From positions 124,001 to 188,000 of the forward strand of contig NZ_JAIUDQ010000004.1 in the NCBI RefSeq assembly GCF_020164435.1: 64,000 nt of DNA, given 5' to 3'. The stretch comes from Phyllobacterium lublinensis (lineage in GTDB: Bacteria; Pseudomonadota; Alphaproteobacteria; Rhizobiales; Rhizobiaceae). Below are positions 54,702-63,592 of this stretch, in pieces. The notes under the pieces were generated by a model. That model did not search any database and was not told the DNA's origin. It saw only the letters and a list, made by a program, of their open reading frames with translations. How positions within the stretch are numbered: position 1 is the first letter of the stretch; every line of letters starts with the position of its first letter. Position numbers and translations under genes: made by a program.

Positions 54702-55612
54702 GCCGCTATCTGGCGCACGAAATGATCGGGCTCGATCGCTACGACGCGGTCCTGCGGGATGGCGGAGAGCCGGCGAACCTCCTCGACATCGGCAGCCTTC
54801 AGGTGCGCGCGCGGATCATCGAAGCGAACCTCCGGGTCCGGAACGGCTGACAGAAGCAGACGCGTATAGGGATGCTGCGGGTTGTCGATGACCTTGTTGA
54901 CATTGCCCCATTCGACGATCTGTCCGGCATACATGACGATGATGTTTTCTGCGACATAGCGGGCCGTTGCAATGTCGTGGGTAATATAGAGGAGCGCGAG
55001 TTTCATATCGCGTTTCATCTCGTTGAGAAGATTGAGTATGCCAAGCCGTACCGACACATCCAGCATCGATGTCGGCTCATCCGCTACGATGATCTCGGCC
55101 CCGACCGCAAGGGTTCGCGCGATGTTGACGCGCTGGCGCTGGCCGCCGGACAGTTCGTGCGGATGCCTCGATGCCACAATCTCCGGATCGAGCCGGACCC
55201 GCCTCAAGAGCTCATCGACGGCCTCGTCGATCTGGCGCCCCTTCAGCTCGCGCCGGTGAAGCTGCAGCGGGCGGCGCAGGTGATAGGCGATCGTGTGCGC
55301 AGGGTTGAGCGATGCGAACGGGTCCTGGAAGATCATCTGGACGGAGCGCCGGTATGCGGCAAGAGCCTTGGCGTCGTCGGGCCCGACAGGCTTGCCCTTG
55401 AACAGGAGCTGGCCCTCACTCGGCGTGTATTCCTGCATGACAAGGCGGGCGCAGGTGGTCTTGCCGCTACCGGATTCGCCGACCAGTGCCAGTGTTTGGC
55501 CAGCGTGAAGCTCGAATGAGACGGATTGCGCCGCCTTCACCAAGAAGGGTGGACGGCCAAAGGTCTTCGTTACGCGATCAAGCGCCAATATGGCTTTGTG
55601 CGAACGGGTCAT
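54698..55612 (-). CDS. Peptide/oligosaccharide-type ABC transporter ATPase (DppF/OppF class)
   Basis: A 304-aa ATPase: Walker A GESGSGKTTCARLV, signature LSGGQRQRVNIARTL, Walker B IIVADEPTSMLDVS, and the C-terminal oligopeptide/dipeptide extension (DNPQHPYTRLLLSAVPDP). The ATG at 55612 overlaps the preceding gene's stop as ATGA. It is the last gene of the seven-gene operon beginning at 61562. The family imports peptides, nickel or, in several lineages, oligosaccharides. Confidence 0.9.
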   Translation of the reverse strand: MTRSHKAILALDRVTKTFGRPPFLVKAAQSVSFELHAGQTLALVGESGSGKTTCARLVMQEYTPSEGQLLFKGKPVGPDDAKALAAYRRSVQMIFQDPFASLNPAHTIAYHLRRPLQLHRRELKGRQIDEAVDELLRRVRLDPEIVASRHPHELSGGQRQRVNIARTLAVGAEIIVADEPTSMLDVSVRLGILNLLNEMKRDMKLALLYITHDIATARYVAENIIVMYAGQIVEWGNVNKVIDNPQHPYTRLLLSAVPDPEVRFDDPRAHLKAADVEEVRRLSAIPQDRVVAIEPDHFVRQIAA

Positions 55613-56424
55613 GATGCTGCAACCTTCATCAAATCTGCACTGTGCAGCGACGGGAACGAAGCCCACAGCTTTCTGGTGTAGTCATGCTGCGGTTGGGCGT
55701 AGATGTTCCCGGCGCTGTTTTGCTCGACGAGCTTTCCCGCAAGCATGATGCCAATGCGGTCGCAGAACTGAACCATGAGCCCGAGATCGTGGGTAATGAA
55801 CAGCACCGAGAAACCGAAGGTCCTGCGCAGTTCATTGATGCGCTGAAGAATTTCCCGCTGGACCACGACATCGAGCGCGGTCGTGGGCTCATCCATGACG
55901 ACGATTTTCGGGTTGAGCGCGAGGCAGATGGCAATGACGATGCGTTGGCGCATGCCACCCGAGAACTGGTGCGGATAGTCCCTCATGCGATCGGGCGGAA
56001 TGTCGACGAGGCGAAGCATCTCGGCTGTCCGCTCCCGCGCCTGGGTGCGGGTGAGACCCAGATGGGTGCGAAGCACGTCATGGAACTGAGCCTCGACGCG
56101 CAGCACGGGATTGAGCGAATTCATGGCGCTCTGAAATACCATGGCGACCTCGCGCCAGCGAAAGCTGCGTAATGCCGCCTGGTCGAGGTCGAGTACGTCG
56201 CGACCCTCCAGGAGGATGCGGCCGCTGCGGATCAGTGCCGGCGGCTTGTGCAGGCGGCTTATTGCAAAGGCGATCGTGCTTTTGCCACAGCCGGACTCGC
56301 CCGCGAGGCCGAAGATCTCGCCCTGGGCAACATCGAAACTCACATCGTCGACCGCACGAAAGTCGGCTGTTTCTCCGACATAATCGATCGTGAGGTTCTG
56401 GATCGAAAGCAAGGGGTTGGTCAC
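55609..56424 (-). CDS. Peptide/oligosaccharide-type ABC transporter ATPase (DppD/OppD class)
   Basis: A 271-aa ATPase: Walker [15 protein letters not shown], signature [15 protein letters not shown], Walker [15 protein letters not shown]. The C-terminal extension is shorter than usual. It starts with GTG, overlapping the upstream permease stop as GTGA. With the next gene it forms the heteromeric ATPase of the importer. Confidence 0.9.
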   Translation of the reverse strand: MTNPLLSIQNLTIDYVGETADFRAVDDVSFDVAQGEIFGLAGESGCGKSTIAFAISRLHKPPALIRSGRILLEGRDVLDLDQAALRSFRWREVAMVFQSAMNSLNPVLRVEAQFHDVLRTHLGLTRTQARERTAEMLRLVDIPPDRMRDYPHQFSGGMRQRIVIAICLALNPKIVVMDEPTTALDVVVQREILQRINELRRTFGFSVLFITHDLGLMVQFCDRIGIMLAGKLVEQNSAGNIYAQPQHDYTRKLWASFPSLHSADLMKVAAS

Positions 56425-57317
56425 AGGCGGCCCTCTCCAGTACGGATCAATGTCGTCCAGCGGCTGAGGCGATTGCCGGTACGCAGGCGCGGATTGGCGA
56501 TTTCATCGACAGCAAAATTCAACAGGGAGAGGCCGATGCCGAGAAGGGCGAGGGCAAAGCAGGGCGTGAGGATATCCCACCATGCGCCGACGGACAGGGC
56601 AGATGCCTTCTGCGCGTTGTAGAGCATCATGCCCCAGGACACGGTCTTTGGATCCCCGAGTCCGAGAAATTCAAGGGTGGCTTCGGTAATGATGGCAAAG
56701 ATCACGCTGCCGATGAAGTTGATGCCAACGATGGAAATGAGATTGGGGAAGATCTCGAATGTCATGATCCGCCAGCGCGGCTCGCCCATCATCTCGGCGG
56801 ATTTTATGAAATCCTTGTGCTTGACCGAAAGCGTCTCGGCGCGAGTAACGCGCGCACCCCAGGCCCACGAGGTGAAGCCGAGGATGACGGCGATGACCAG
56901 CGGACTGGCCTGCCCGATAAAGGCGGCAAGGACCAGAAGGAGCGGCAGGTTCGGAACGACCAGCACCATGTTGGTGAAAAAGCTGATTACTTCGTCGGTC
57001 TTGCCGCCGCGGTAACCGGCGATGATCCCAAGCGCGGTTCCAAGCGCCGTAATCAGAAGCCCGGCGCCGAAGCCGACCGCGAGCGATGTGCGTGCGCCGT
57101 GGATGAGGCGTGAGAAAACATCCTGGCCGATGCGGGTGGTGCCAAGCCAGTGTTCGGCCGATGGCGGCTGGTGCGGACGGCCAACGCGGGCGGCCGGATT
57201 GTATTCGGTCAGGAGCGGCGCTGCCACCGCGATAAGGACAATGACCGAGATGATGATCATTCCGACAAGGGCCTTGCGGTTGCGAATGAGGCTGCGGACA
57301 AGGGTGCCCATGGTCAT
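56421..57317 (-). CDS. ABC transporter permease (DppC/OppC class)
   Basis: A 298-aa inner-membrane protein with about six helices. The N-terminal arm region SLIRNRKALVGMIIISVIVL is followed by HWLGTTRIGQDVFSRLIHGA, the DppC signature (HPLGTDxxGRD). The EAA loop is RVTRAETLSVKHKDFIKSAE. The ATG at 57317 overlaps the upstream permease stop as ATGA, which supports this start over 57311. Confidence 0.92.
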   Translation of the reverse strand: MTMGTLVRSLIRNRKALVGMIIISVIVLIAVAAPLLTEYNPAARVGRPHQPPSAEHWLGTTRIGQDVFSRLIHGARTSLAVGFGAGLLITALGTALGIIAGYRGGKTDEVISFFTNMVLVVPNLPLLLVLAAFIGQASPLVIAVILGFTSWAWGARVTRAETLSVKHKDFIKSAEMMGEPRWRIMTFEIFPNLISIVGINFIGSVIFAIITEATLEFLGLGDPKTVSWGMMLYNAQKASALSVGAWWDILTPCFALALLGIGLSLLNFAVDEIANPRLRTGNRLSRWTTLIRTGEGRL

Positions 57318-58291
57318 GCTCCTCGCAGGCGTGGATCGAGCAATACATAGCTCACATCCACGATGAAGTTGGCCACCAGCATCGCAATGGTCATGATGAG
57401 CAACTGGCCCTGGATCACCGGGTAGTCGCGCGCAAGGATGGCCTGGTAGAGGATATTGCCGAGGCCAGGGTAGTTGTACACGACTTCAGTCACGAGCGAG
57501 CCACCGAGGATTGTGCCGATGGCGATTGCAAGGCTGCTCACGGTCGGCAACAGGGCATTGCGCGCCGCATACCAGAGCATGACGCGACTGTCGGACAGTC
57601 CCTTGGCGCGGGCCATGACGATGTAGTCTTCGCCGAGAAGGTTGATCATGTTGTTGCGCATGGTGACGGCGAAACCGCCCGTCAGCACAGTGCAGAGCGT
57701 CACCATCGGCAGGACGCCGTGGTACAGCAGACTGCCGATATAGGTCAACGTGAATGCGGGATCGAGTGCCGGATCGGCGGCGTAGCCGGTCGGGAACCAG
57801 CCGAGGGTAAAGCCGAAGAAAAACAGCACGATAAGGGAGGTGACGACCGCCGGCACGGATGTGGCGAAGATCGCGCCGACGGAAACGACGATATCGAAAA
57901 CGCTGCCGCGTCGCCAGGCGGCGAGAATGCCGAGGAATGTGCCGAGCGTGAAGCTTATGATCGTTGCGGTTCCCATCAGGCCGATCGTCCAGACCAGGGC
58001 GTGGCCGAGGACCGACGTGACGGGCAGCGGGAAGTATTTGATCGAGCGGCCAAGATCACCCGTGAAGATGCTCTGGAGATAAGTCAGATATTGTTGCCAG
58101 AGCGGTCCATCAACGAAGCCGAAGGTCAGCTTAAGCGCCGCCAGATTCTCCATCGACAGCTCGGCGCCGGCGCTGGAGAACATGATTTCGATCGGATCGC
58201 CCGGCATAAGCCGCGGCAGGAAGAAATTGATCGTGGCAGCCGCGATAAAGGCTGCCAGATAGAATCCGAGGCGGCGTAGCAAGAAAACCAT
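57314..58291 (-). CDS. ABC transporter permease (DppB/OppB class)
   Basis: A 325-aa permease beginning MVFLLRRLGFYLAAFIAAAT with the DppB-type NFFLPRLMPGDPIE. It has six helices and the EAA-type loop IVMARAKGLSDSRVMLWYAA. It is separated from the solute-binding-protein gene by 54 bp that contain a hairpin. Confidence 0.92.
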   Translation of the reverse strand: MVFLLRRLGFYLAAFIAAATINFFLPRLMPGDPIEIMFSSAGAELSMENLAALKLTFGFVDGPLWQQYLTYLQSIFTGDLGRSIKYFPLPVTSVLGHALVWTIGLMGTATIISFTLGTFLGILAAWRRGSVFDIVVSVGAIFATSVPAVVTSLIVLFFFGFTLGWFPTGYAADPALDPAFTLTYIGSLLYHGVLPMVTLCTVLTGGFAVTMRNNMINLLGEDYIVMARAKGLSDSRVMLWYAARNALLPTVSSLAIAIGTILGGSLVTEVVYNYPGLGNILYQAILARDYPVIQGQLLIMTIAMLVANFIVDVSYVLLDPRLRGA

Positions 58292-58307
58292 TGGCGTCTC
58301 CCATCAT

Positions 58308-58339
58308 GGCGCAAGTGCAGGAATGACCGCTCTTGCGCC
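58308..58339 (-). promoter_or_regulatory. Intercistronic hairpin between binding-protein and permease genes
   Basis: GGCGCAAG and CTTGCGCC (8 bp, 16-nt loop) lie between the stop of the solute-binding protein and the permease start, without a T-run. Such hairpins commonly protect the upstream binding-protein mRNA and uncouple expression levels in ABC operons. Confidence 0.5.
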
Positions 58340-58345
58340 TGTCGG

Positions 58346-59998
58346 TCAGTTAACCGGCTTCAACGCCAGGAGGTGCAGCAGGCGCGCCGGATTGGTGCGC
58401 GAGATCGAAGGATTGACAAAGGGATTGTCGGGCGTCGACCAGCCGGTGAAGCGCTTGGTATTGTACTGATACCAATTGGCGTTGTTATAGACAGGCATCA
58501 GCGGGAGGTTTTCGGCAACGATGCGCTGGGCCTTGTTCATAACGTCCTTGCGGGCGGCAGGATCCGCAGTCCGGGTAAAATCGACGAGCAATTTCGCAAG
58601 ATCGGCATTGAACCAGCGCTGCGCGGTGAAGCGGGTCTTGCCCTTGTCGGTCTCATTGAAGGCCCGCTGATAGGGATAATAGGGTGATGCGGCGGCGGGC
58701 AGGCTGTTGATCGCCATGTCGAACGTGCCGTTGATCAGGTTGCCCGTCCAGACCGCCTCCTCGGGCGTCGCTATCTTGGCGTCGAGGCCGGCCGCCTGCA
58801 TGCCCTCGATGGCGATCTGCACGGTGTCGATCCAGTCGGTCCAGGCATTGGGGACGATAACCGAGAACGATATCTTGCTGCCATCGGGGTTATCGCGGAA
58901 GCCATCACCATCCTTGTCGACATAGCCGGCCTCGTCCAGCAATTCCTGGGCTGCCTCGGCATCGTGCTTGCCGAACTTGCCAAAGGCCTCGATTACCGAC
59001 GGGTCGGACCAGGACTTGTAGAGTTCGCCCATGCCGGACGGATCTTCGTTCAAGGTTGGATAACCGTAACCGGCGACGTCGACCATGGCCTTGCGATCGA
59101 GCGACATGCTCACGGCCTGACGGAACCTGATGTCGTTGAATGCCTTGCGGTTGGCCTCATTGGCTGTTTCCAGGTTGAACAGGAATGCCACCATGCTGCT
59201 TGGCGTGTACCAATAGTGGTAGTGCTCCTTGTCCTTGGCGACATAGGTATTTTCAACGTCGGGAATAAAGGAGACACCCCAATCCAGCGTGCCGCCGGCG
59301 GTCGCGGTCAGGAGCTGGTTGTTGTCGGCCAGCTGGGGGAAGCGCAGGCAATCGACCTTGAGCTCGGCGGCGTCCCAGTAGTTGGGATTGCGGCACTGGT
59401 CGTAGGTCTGGCCGGTAAAGCGCGGGATTTCGGTGAGCGGGCCGCTACCGACCGGGGTCTCGTTGGCAAAGGTGACGGGGTCGGCCACGTCTTTCCAGAC
59501 ATGTTCCGGGACAATCGGCACCTGGACCAGCTGGTCTGCGGCAAGCGAGCTCGGATTGACCAGGGTAAAGCGTACGGTCTGGGCATCGACGGCCTCGACG
59601 CCATCGATGAACTTCCAGATACTTACGAAATCCAAAGCCGGGAACTTCTTGAGGTATTCATAGGTGAACTTGACGTCCGCCGACGTCAGCGGCTTGCCAT
59701 CGGACCATTTGAGGTCCGGCCGCAGCCTGAATTCAATGCTCTTCAGATCATCAGCCAGCTTGAAGCTCTCTGCCAGCCGGAAATTGGGCTTGTTGTTGTC
59801 GAAGCGGTTGAAGATGACAAACGGCTCATAAATGAAATCGAGCGTGCTCTGGCGCGCAGATGTCTGATTGAACGGATTGAAGTTCCTTACCCAGGTCGTC
59901 GCTGGCTCGATATTGGCGGTAAGGACGGACTGCGCCAAGGCCGGACTTGAAAGCAGCACGAATGCGGAAGCGGCAGCAAGCAGATGTTTTCCGAGCAT
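58346..59998 (-). CDS. Family 5 extracellular solute-binding protein (ABC)
   Basis: A 550-aa periplasmic receptor. The signal peptide MLGKHLLAAASAFVLLSSPA has cleavage near ALAQS (about residue 22). Family 5 hallmarks are LKWSDGKPLTSADVKFTYEY and the two-lobe body with DPSGMGELYKSWSDP-type segments. The C terminus is NPFVNPSISRTNPARLLHLL. Family 5 receptors bind peptides, but several bind cello- or chito-oligosaccharides. Adjacency to a GH3 N-acetylglucosaminidase makes an amino-sugar ligand plausible. Confidence 0.9.
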   Translation of the reverse strand: MLGKHLLAAASAFVLLSSPALAQSVLTANIEPATTWVRNFNPFNQTSARQSTLDFIYEPFVIFNRFDNNKPNFRLAESFKLADDLKSIEFRLRPDLKWSDGKPLTSADVKFTYEYLKKFPALDFVSIWKFIDGVEAVDAQTVRFTLVNPSSLAADQLVQVPIVPEHVWKDVADPVTFANETPVGSGPLTEIPRFTGQTYDQCRNPNYWDAAELKVDCLRFPQLADNNQLLTATAGGTLDWGVSFIPDVENTYVAKDKEHYHYWYTPSSMVAFLFNLETANEANRKAFNDIRFRQAVSMSLDRKAMVDVAGYGYPTLNEDPSGMGELYKSWSDPSVIEAFGKFGKHDAEAAQELLDEAGYVDKDGDGFRDNPDGSKISFSVIVPNAWTDWIDTVQIAIEGMQAAGLDAKIATPEEAVWTGNLINGTFDMAINSLPAAASPYYPYQRAFNETDKGKTRFTAQRWFNADLAKLLVDFTRTADPAARKDVMNKAQRIVAENLPLMPVYNNANWYQYNTKRFTGWSTPDNPFVNPSISRTNPARLLHLLALKPVN

Positions 59999-60019
59999 AT
60001 CTATTCCCCTGTCTTTGAC

Positions 60020-61045
60020 TTAGCTTACGAGTGCACTGGCAAACATGTTTTCGACTTCGGCATGGGCCTCGACCACGTCGACGCTTTGCGATCCGAGACG
60101 TGCCTTTGCCGCATCGATCCGCCGGATCGCTTGATCACTCAACGGACGCGCTGCCTTGGCCGCGGCTTCGCTCTCGGTGAGATCGCCATGGCTATGAAGG
60201 GCGATGTCGTAGCCGGCATCGAGTACCTGCATGACACGTTCGGGCAACGTGCCTTGAAGCGCGTTCATGAAGATGCAGTCGGAAACCAGGACGCCCTCAT
60301 AGCCAATATCATTGCGGATCACGTCATGTATGACGGGCGAGACGGAGGCTGGGTTTTCCTTGTCGCAAGCCGAATAGACCACGTGAGCGACCATCGCCCA
60401 TGGCGTATCCTTCAGGTCGATGAAGGGTTTGAAGTCGGTGGCGAGCAGGGTTTCCCTGCTTGCATCGACAAATGGGCGCTCCTTGTGGGAATCGAGTGTC
60501 GCCCTGCCGTGACCCGGGATGTGCTTCATGACCGGCATGTTGCCGGTCTCGAGCAGACCGCCAACAACCTCGCGTCCAAGGATTGCGATGAGTTCCGGAT
60601 CGTGACCAAACGATCGCGCGCCAATGACAGCACTTGTGGTGGGGAAAACCAGATCCAGAACCGGCGAGCAGCCGCTGGTGAGGCCAAGCTTGCTCATCAT
60701 AGTGCCCATGGCGCGCGACGAGAGACGCAGCGCCTTTTTTGCGAGGTCGAGGTCATGGCGGGCCAGTTCGGCAAACTGGCCAAAACTGCGGAACGAGGGC
60801 CATGGTCCTGCATCGAGATGCTGGACGCGACCGCCTTCCTGGTCGGTGAAGACCGGCGCATCATCGCGTCCGACAGCCTCGCGAAAACTTGTGATCAATG
60901 CTTTTGCCTGGTCCGGCGTGCGCAGATTGCGCCGCCCGACGAAAAGGCCAAAGGGGTTGGTTTCGCGAAACAGGGCGATCTCGTCCGGTGACAGTGACGG
61001 ATTCGGAATGCCGACAAAAAGGGCGAGCGGTGGCTGACTTGGCAC
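60020..61045 (-). CDS. NagZ-like GH3 beta-N-acetylhexosaminidase
   Basis: A 341-aa glycoside hydrolase family 3 enzyme. The GTG at 61045 with GGAGTG upstream is preferred to the open frame up to 61129. DQEGGRV is at 68-74 and ARSFG follows SAVIG. The NagZ catalytic loop KHIPGHGRATLDSH (174-187) supplies the Asp185/His187 acid/base pair. The nucleophile Asp256 lies in VLVSDCIFMNAL, where NagZ usually has SDDLSM. No signal peptide, so cytoplasmic. It stands between the GNAT gene and the transporter genes. Confidence 0.88.
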   Translation of the reverse strand: MPSQPPLALFVGIPNPSLSPDEIALFRETNPFGLFVGRRNLRTPDQAKALITSFREAVGRDDAPVFTDQEGGRVQHLDAGPWPSFRSFGQFAELARHDLDLAKKALRLSSRAMGTMMSKLGLTSGCSPVLDLVFPTTSAVIGARSFGHDPELIAILGREVVGGLLETGNMPVMKHIPGHGRATLDSHKERPFVDASRETLLATDFKPFIDLKDTPWAMVAHVVYSACDKENPASVSPVIHDVIRNDIGYEGVLVSDCIFMNALQGTLPERVMQVLDAGYDIALHSHGDLTESEAAAKAARPLSDQAIRRIDAAKARLGSQSVDVVEAHAEVENMFASALVS

Positions 61046-61082
61046 GATTTCACTCCATAAGGATTGTGTGTGGGGGCAGGGC

Positions 61083-61562
61083 TCAGGTTCTCTTGGCGCG
61101 AAGCATTCCTTCGTAGATTCCCTTGTCATCGGCAGGAATCACCATGGCACCGACGGCGTTGACGTAGAAATCGACAGGGCCAGCATCGCCGATGATCGCG
61201 TAAGCATGGCCCAGCGATTTCAGCGCTTGCATTGAAGCGGAAAGCAGCGCGACGCCCACGCCCTTGCCGCGGCTATCCGGATGAACACCTGTGGGCCCGA
61301 AAAAGCCGCGAGCGGTCGTATCGAAACAGGCGAAACCGACAAGATTTCCGCTATCGATCGCGATCAGACATGCGGACGGCTGCCTTGCGACAGCCACAGA
61401 AACTTCACTTGCCCAGTTGGCGCTGAAATTATCACGAACCCAGTCCACGACGAGATACATTTCCGGTGGAAGGACCGGCCGAATGAGCACATCAATGCGG
61501 TGTGCTTGTGCTTCCAGTTCGGACAGCCTGGCGGAATACAGGCTTACAAGCAAATCAGACAA
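61083..61562 (-). CDS. GNAT-family N-acetyltransferase
   Basis: A GNAT fold with the acetyl-CoA motif GVHPDSRGKGVGVALLSASM (motif A) preceded by the strand NLVGFACFDTTARGFFGP. GAGGAG stands eight bases before a TTG at 61562, giving 159 aa (LSDLLVSLYSARLSEL...). The frame remains open to 61862 through AT-rich DNA that looks like promoter. First gene of the operon with the NagZ-like enzyme and ABC transporter; it might acetylate a deacetylated sugar or a peptide product. Confidence 0.8.
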   Translation of the reverse strand: MSDLLVSLYSARLSELEAQAHRIDVLIRPVLPPEMYLVVDWVRDNFSANWASEVSVAVARQPSACLIAIDSGNLVGFACFDTTARGFFGPTGVHPDSRGKGVGVALLSASMQALKSLGHAYAIIGDAGPVDFYVNAVGAMVIPADDKGIYEGMLRAKRT

Positions 61563-61874
61563 GCGACTCTCCTCAAGTCGAATTCCAATATTATGGAATA
61601 TATCCCCTTTTAATGTAATAGATTTGGTTTTTTGCTTCGGCTTGTCAATCGTTTTTATTAGATCGTTGTATCTAGCTGGCGTGCTGCAGGCAGGGCCGCA
61701 CAGTTCGCTGCCGAAAAGGTAACCAAGGATTGTAGAGCCTTTCTCTAACAATCTGATATGTTGATGCCGTGTCATTAAGGGGGACATGCCGCACCTATTC
61801 CTGGGCCGATCGGGAACATGTGATCCACGGATAGTTTTGCGAAAAGCAAACATGGGCGGCACGGGGAGCGTTCA
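61563..61874. other. AT-rich divergent promoter region
   Basis: This stretch separates the GNAT/NagZ operon from the sensor-kinase gene. It is markedly AT-rich around 61590-61680 and should contain both promoters. A minus-strand extension of the GNAT frame passes through it, but it does not look like coding sequence. Confidence 0.5.
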
Positions 61875-63587
61875 TTGAAAATATTGCGCAGATACAATGA
61901 CTTCTGGAACGTAACAGCGGTCCCGGCGCTTTCGCGGCGCATCGGCATGTTGTTGCCGGGCGGCAAGGCCGTGCGCGCAGACATGCGATCGAATGGCAGC
62001 ACATGGACCTCGCTGTTATACGGGTTTTTCCTGGCCCTCAGCCTTGCCGCCATCGTAACTGTGTTCATCGTGGGCGTGCTTGAAAGCCGGGATCGCATGG
62101 TTGCGCAATCCAAGATCCAGCTCCGCCAGAAAACGGCTCTCCTCGAAGCCTATGTCAGCAAGATCCTCGAGGCGAACGACATGGTGATCAAGGACATCGC
62201 TTCCGAGATCGAACCGATGACCTGGCCGGAGATCATTGCCTCGGAAGGCGTGTGGAAACTATTGGCTACCGAGAAGCAGTTCCTGAAGCATTCGGGCGTG
62301 ATTGCCCTTGTCAGCCCGGAAGGCTCGCTGGTTTCCTACAGCGAAGGGTTTCCGGCCAATCCCTTCAGTGTGACCGATCGCGATTACTTTCGCTTCCATC
62401 GGGATCACCCTTCGGATGCGACATTTATCGGCGAACCGATCGTCGGTCGCGTCTACGGCAAACCGTCGCTGACGATGAGCAAGGCCCTGCGCCGGCAGGA
62501 TGGGGGCTTTGACGGATTGATCCTCATCACCATGCCGATCGATTATTTTCTCGAGCTGTTCAACGGTGCAGCCTCGCCAACCGATGTGGCGCAGTTCCTG
62601 CGCGAGGATGGGAAGGTGGTCGTGAACGTGCCGTACCGGGAGGGTAGTGCGGTCATGCCCGAGTGGTTTGCCAAGGCGGTTGAGGAAAATGCGAAAGCGG
62701 GCGTCGTAAGCTACCGGTCCATGCCGGAAGGCGTCGACCGGCTGATTGCTTACCGGAAGGTCGGAGAGTTCCCGTTCTACGTGACCTATGGAGTGGACGA
62801 GCGGATATTGCTGACGGGCTGGCGGCAATCGGTTCGCGTTTACGGCGGCGTGCTTGCCATCGCACTTGCGGCCTGCACCGCAGCTGCATTTCTGGCGCGA
62901 CGCCGTTCCATTGCGCTGACCCATTCGAACGAATCCCTGCGGGAAGTGAGCGAGCGGCTGCTTCTTTCGCAGGACGAACAGCGGCGCTCGATTGCGCGTG
63001 ATCTACATGACTCGACCGGACAGCATCTCGTCGGCGCGGCCATGGAACTGGAAAACGTGAAGTCGCGCATGCCCGATCTCGACGCCGAAACCTCACTGTC
63101 GCTGAAGCGTACAGCGGACCTGATTTCAAGGAGCAACGAGGAACTGCGGACGCTCTCCTATCTGCTTCATCCGCCGATGCTGGACGAATCCGGGCTCCCG
63201 AACGCGCTGGAGCTGCTTGTGGTTGGTTTCGAGGAACGGAGTGGTTTCGAAATCGAGCTGCGGGTGGACCCGGATCTGGGTACGAAGAGGCCGCGCGCCG
63301 ACGTGGAACTCGCCATATTCCGCATTGTCCAGGAAGCACTGACCAACATTTACCGCCATTCACGCGCCCGCAAGGCAATGATCAGGCTGGTGCGCCAAGG
63401 GCACGAACCCCATTCGACGCTGGCGCTGACGGTACGAGACGATGGTGTCGGAATTGAACGGCGCCGACGGCGGAGCGTTGGTGTCGGCCTCTCCGGCATG
63501 GAAGCACGCCTGCGCCCGCTCGATGGCACGCTCGATATTTCCACCGGCAAGACCGGCACAACAATATCGGTGAAGGTTCGCGGTTAA
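61875..63587 (+). CDS. Sensor histidine kinase, NarL/HisKA_3 type with periplasmic Cache-like domain
   Basis: A 570-aa membrane kinase. The start is TTG at 61875, fixed by GGGGAG six bases upstream. TM1 is about 44-69 and TM2 about 322-341. Between them lies a dCache/PDC-like sensor (RDYFRFHRDHPSDATFIGEP). The dimerisation box SQDEQRRSIARDLHDSTGQH has the phospho-accepting His378. The HATPase motifs are FRIVQEALTNIYRHSRA, DDGVGIE and GVGLSGMEARL. No cognate response regulator lies in the window. Confidence 0.9.
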   Translation: MKILRRYNDFWNVTAVPALSRRIGMLLPGGKAVRADMRSNGSTWTSLLYGFFLALSLAAIVTVFIVGVLESRDRMVAQSKIQLRQKTALLEAYVSKILEANDMVIKDIASEIEPMTWPEIIASEGVWKLLATEKQFLKHSGVIALVSPEGSLVSYSEGFPANPFSVTDRDYFRFHRDHPSDATFIGEPIVGRVYGKPSLTMSKALRRQDGGFDGLILITMPIDYFLELFNGAASPTDVAQFLREDGKVVVNVPYREGSAVMPEWFAKAVEENAKAGVVSYRSMPEGVDRLIAYRKVGEFPFYVTYGVDERILLTGWRQSVRVYGGVLAIALAACTAAAFLARRRSIALTHSNESLREVSERLLLSQDEQRRSIARDLHDSTGQHLVGAAMELENVKSRMPDLDAETSLSLKRTADLISRSNEELRTLSYLLHPPMLDESGLPNALELLVVGFEERSGFEIELRVDPDLGTKRPRADVELAIFRIVQEALTNIYRHSRARKAMIRLVRQGHEPHSTLALTVRDDGVGIERRRRRSVGVGLSGMEARLRPLDGTLDISTGKTGTTISVKVRG

Positions 63588-63592
63588 CGGGC

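Noticed and set aside
58964..59950. 328-codon plus-strand frame opposite the solute-binding protein
   Set aside because: Antisense shadow of a complete signal-peptide-bearing family 5 receptor.
61563..61862. 300-base N-terminal extension of the GNAT frame
   Set aside because: It passes through AT-rich promoter-like DNA, and a strong GAGGAG stands before the TTG at 61562.
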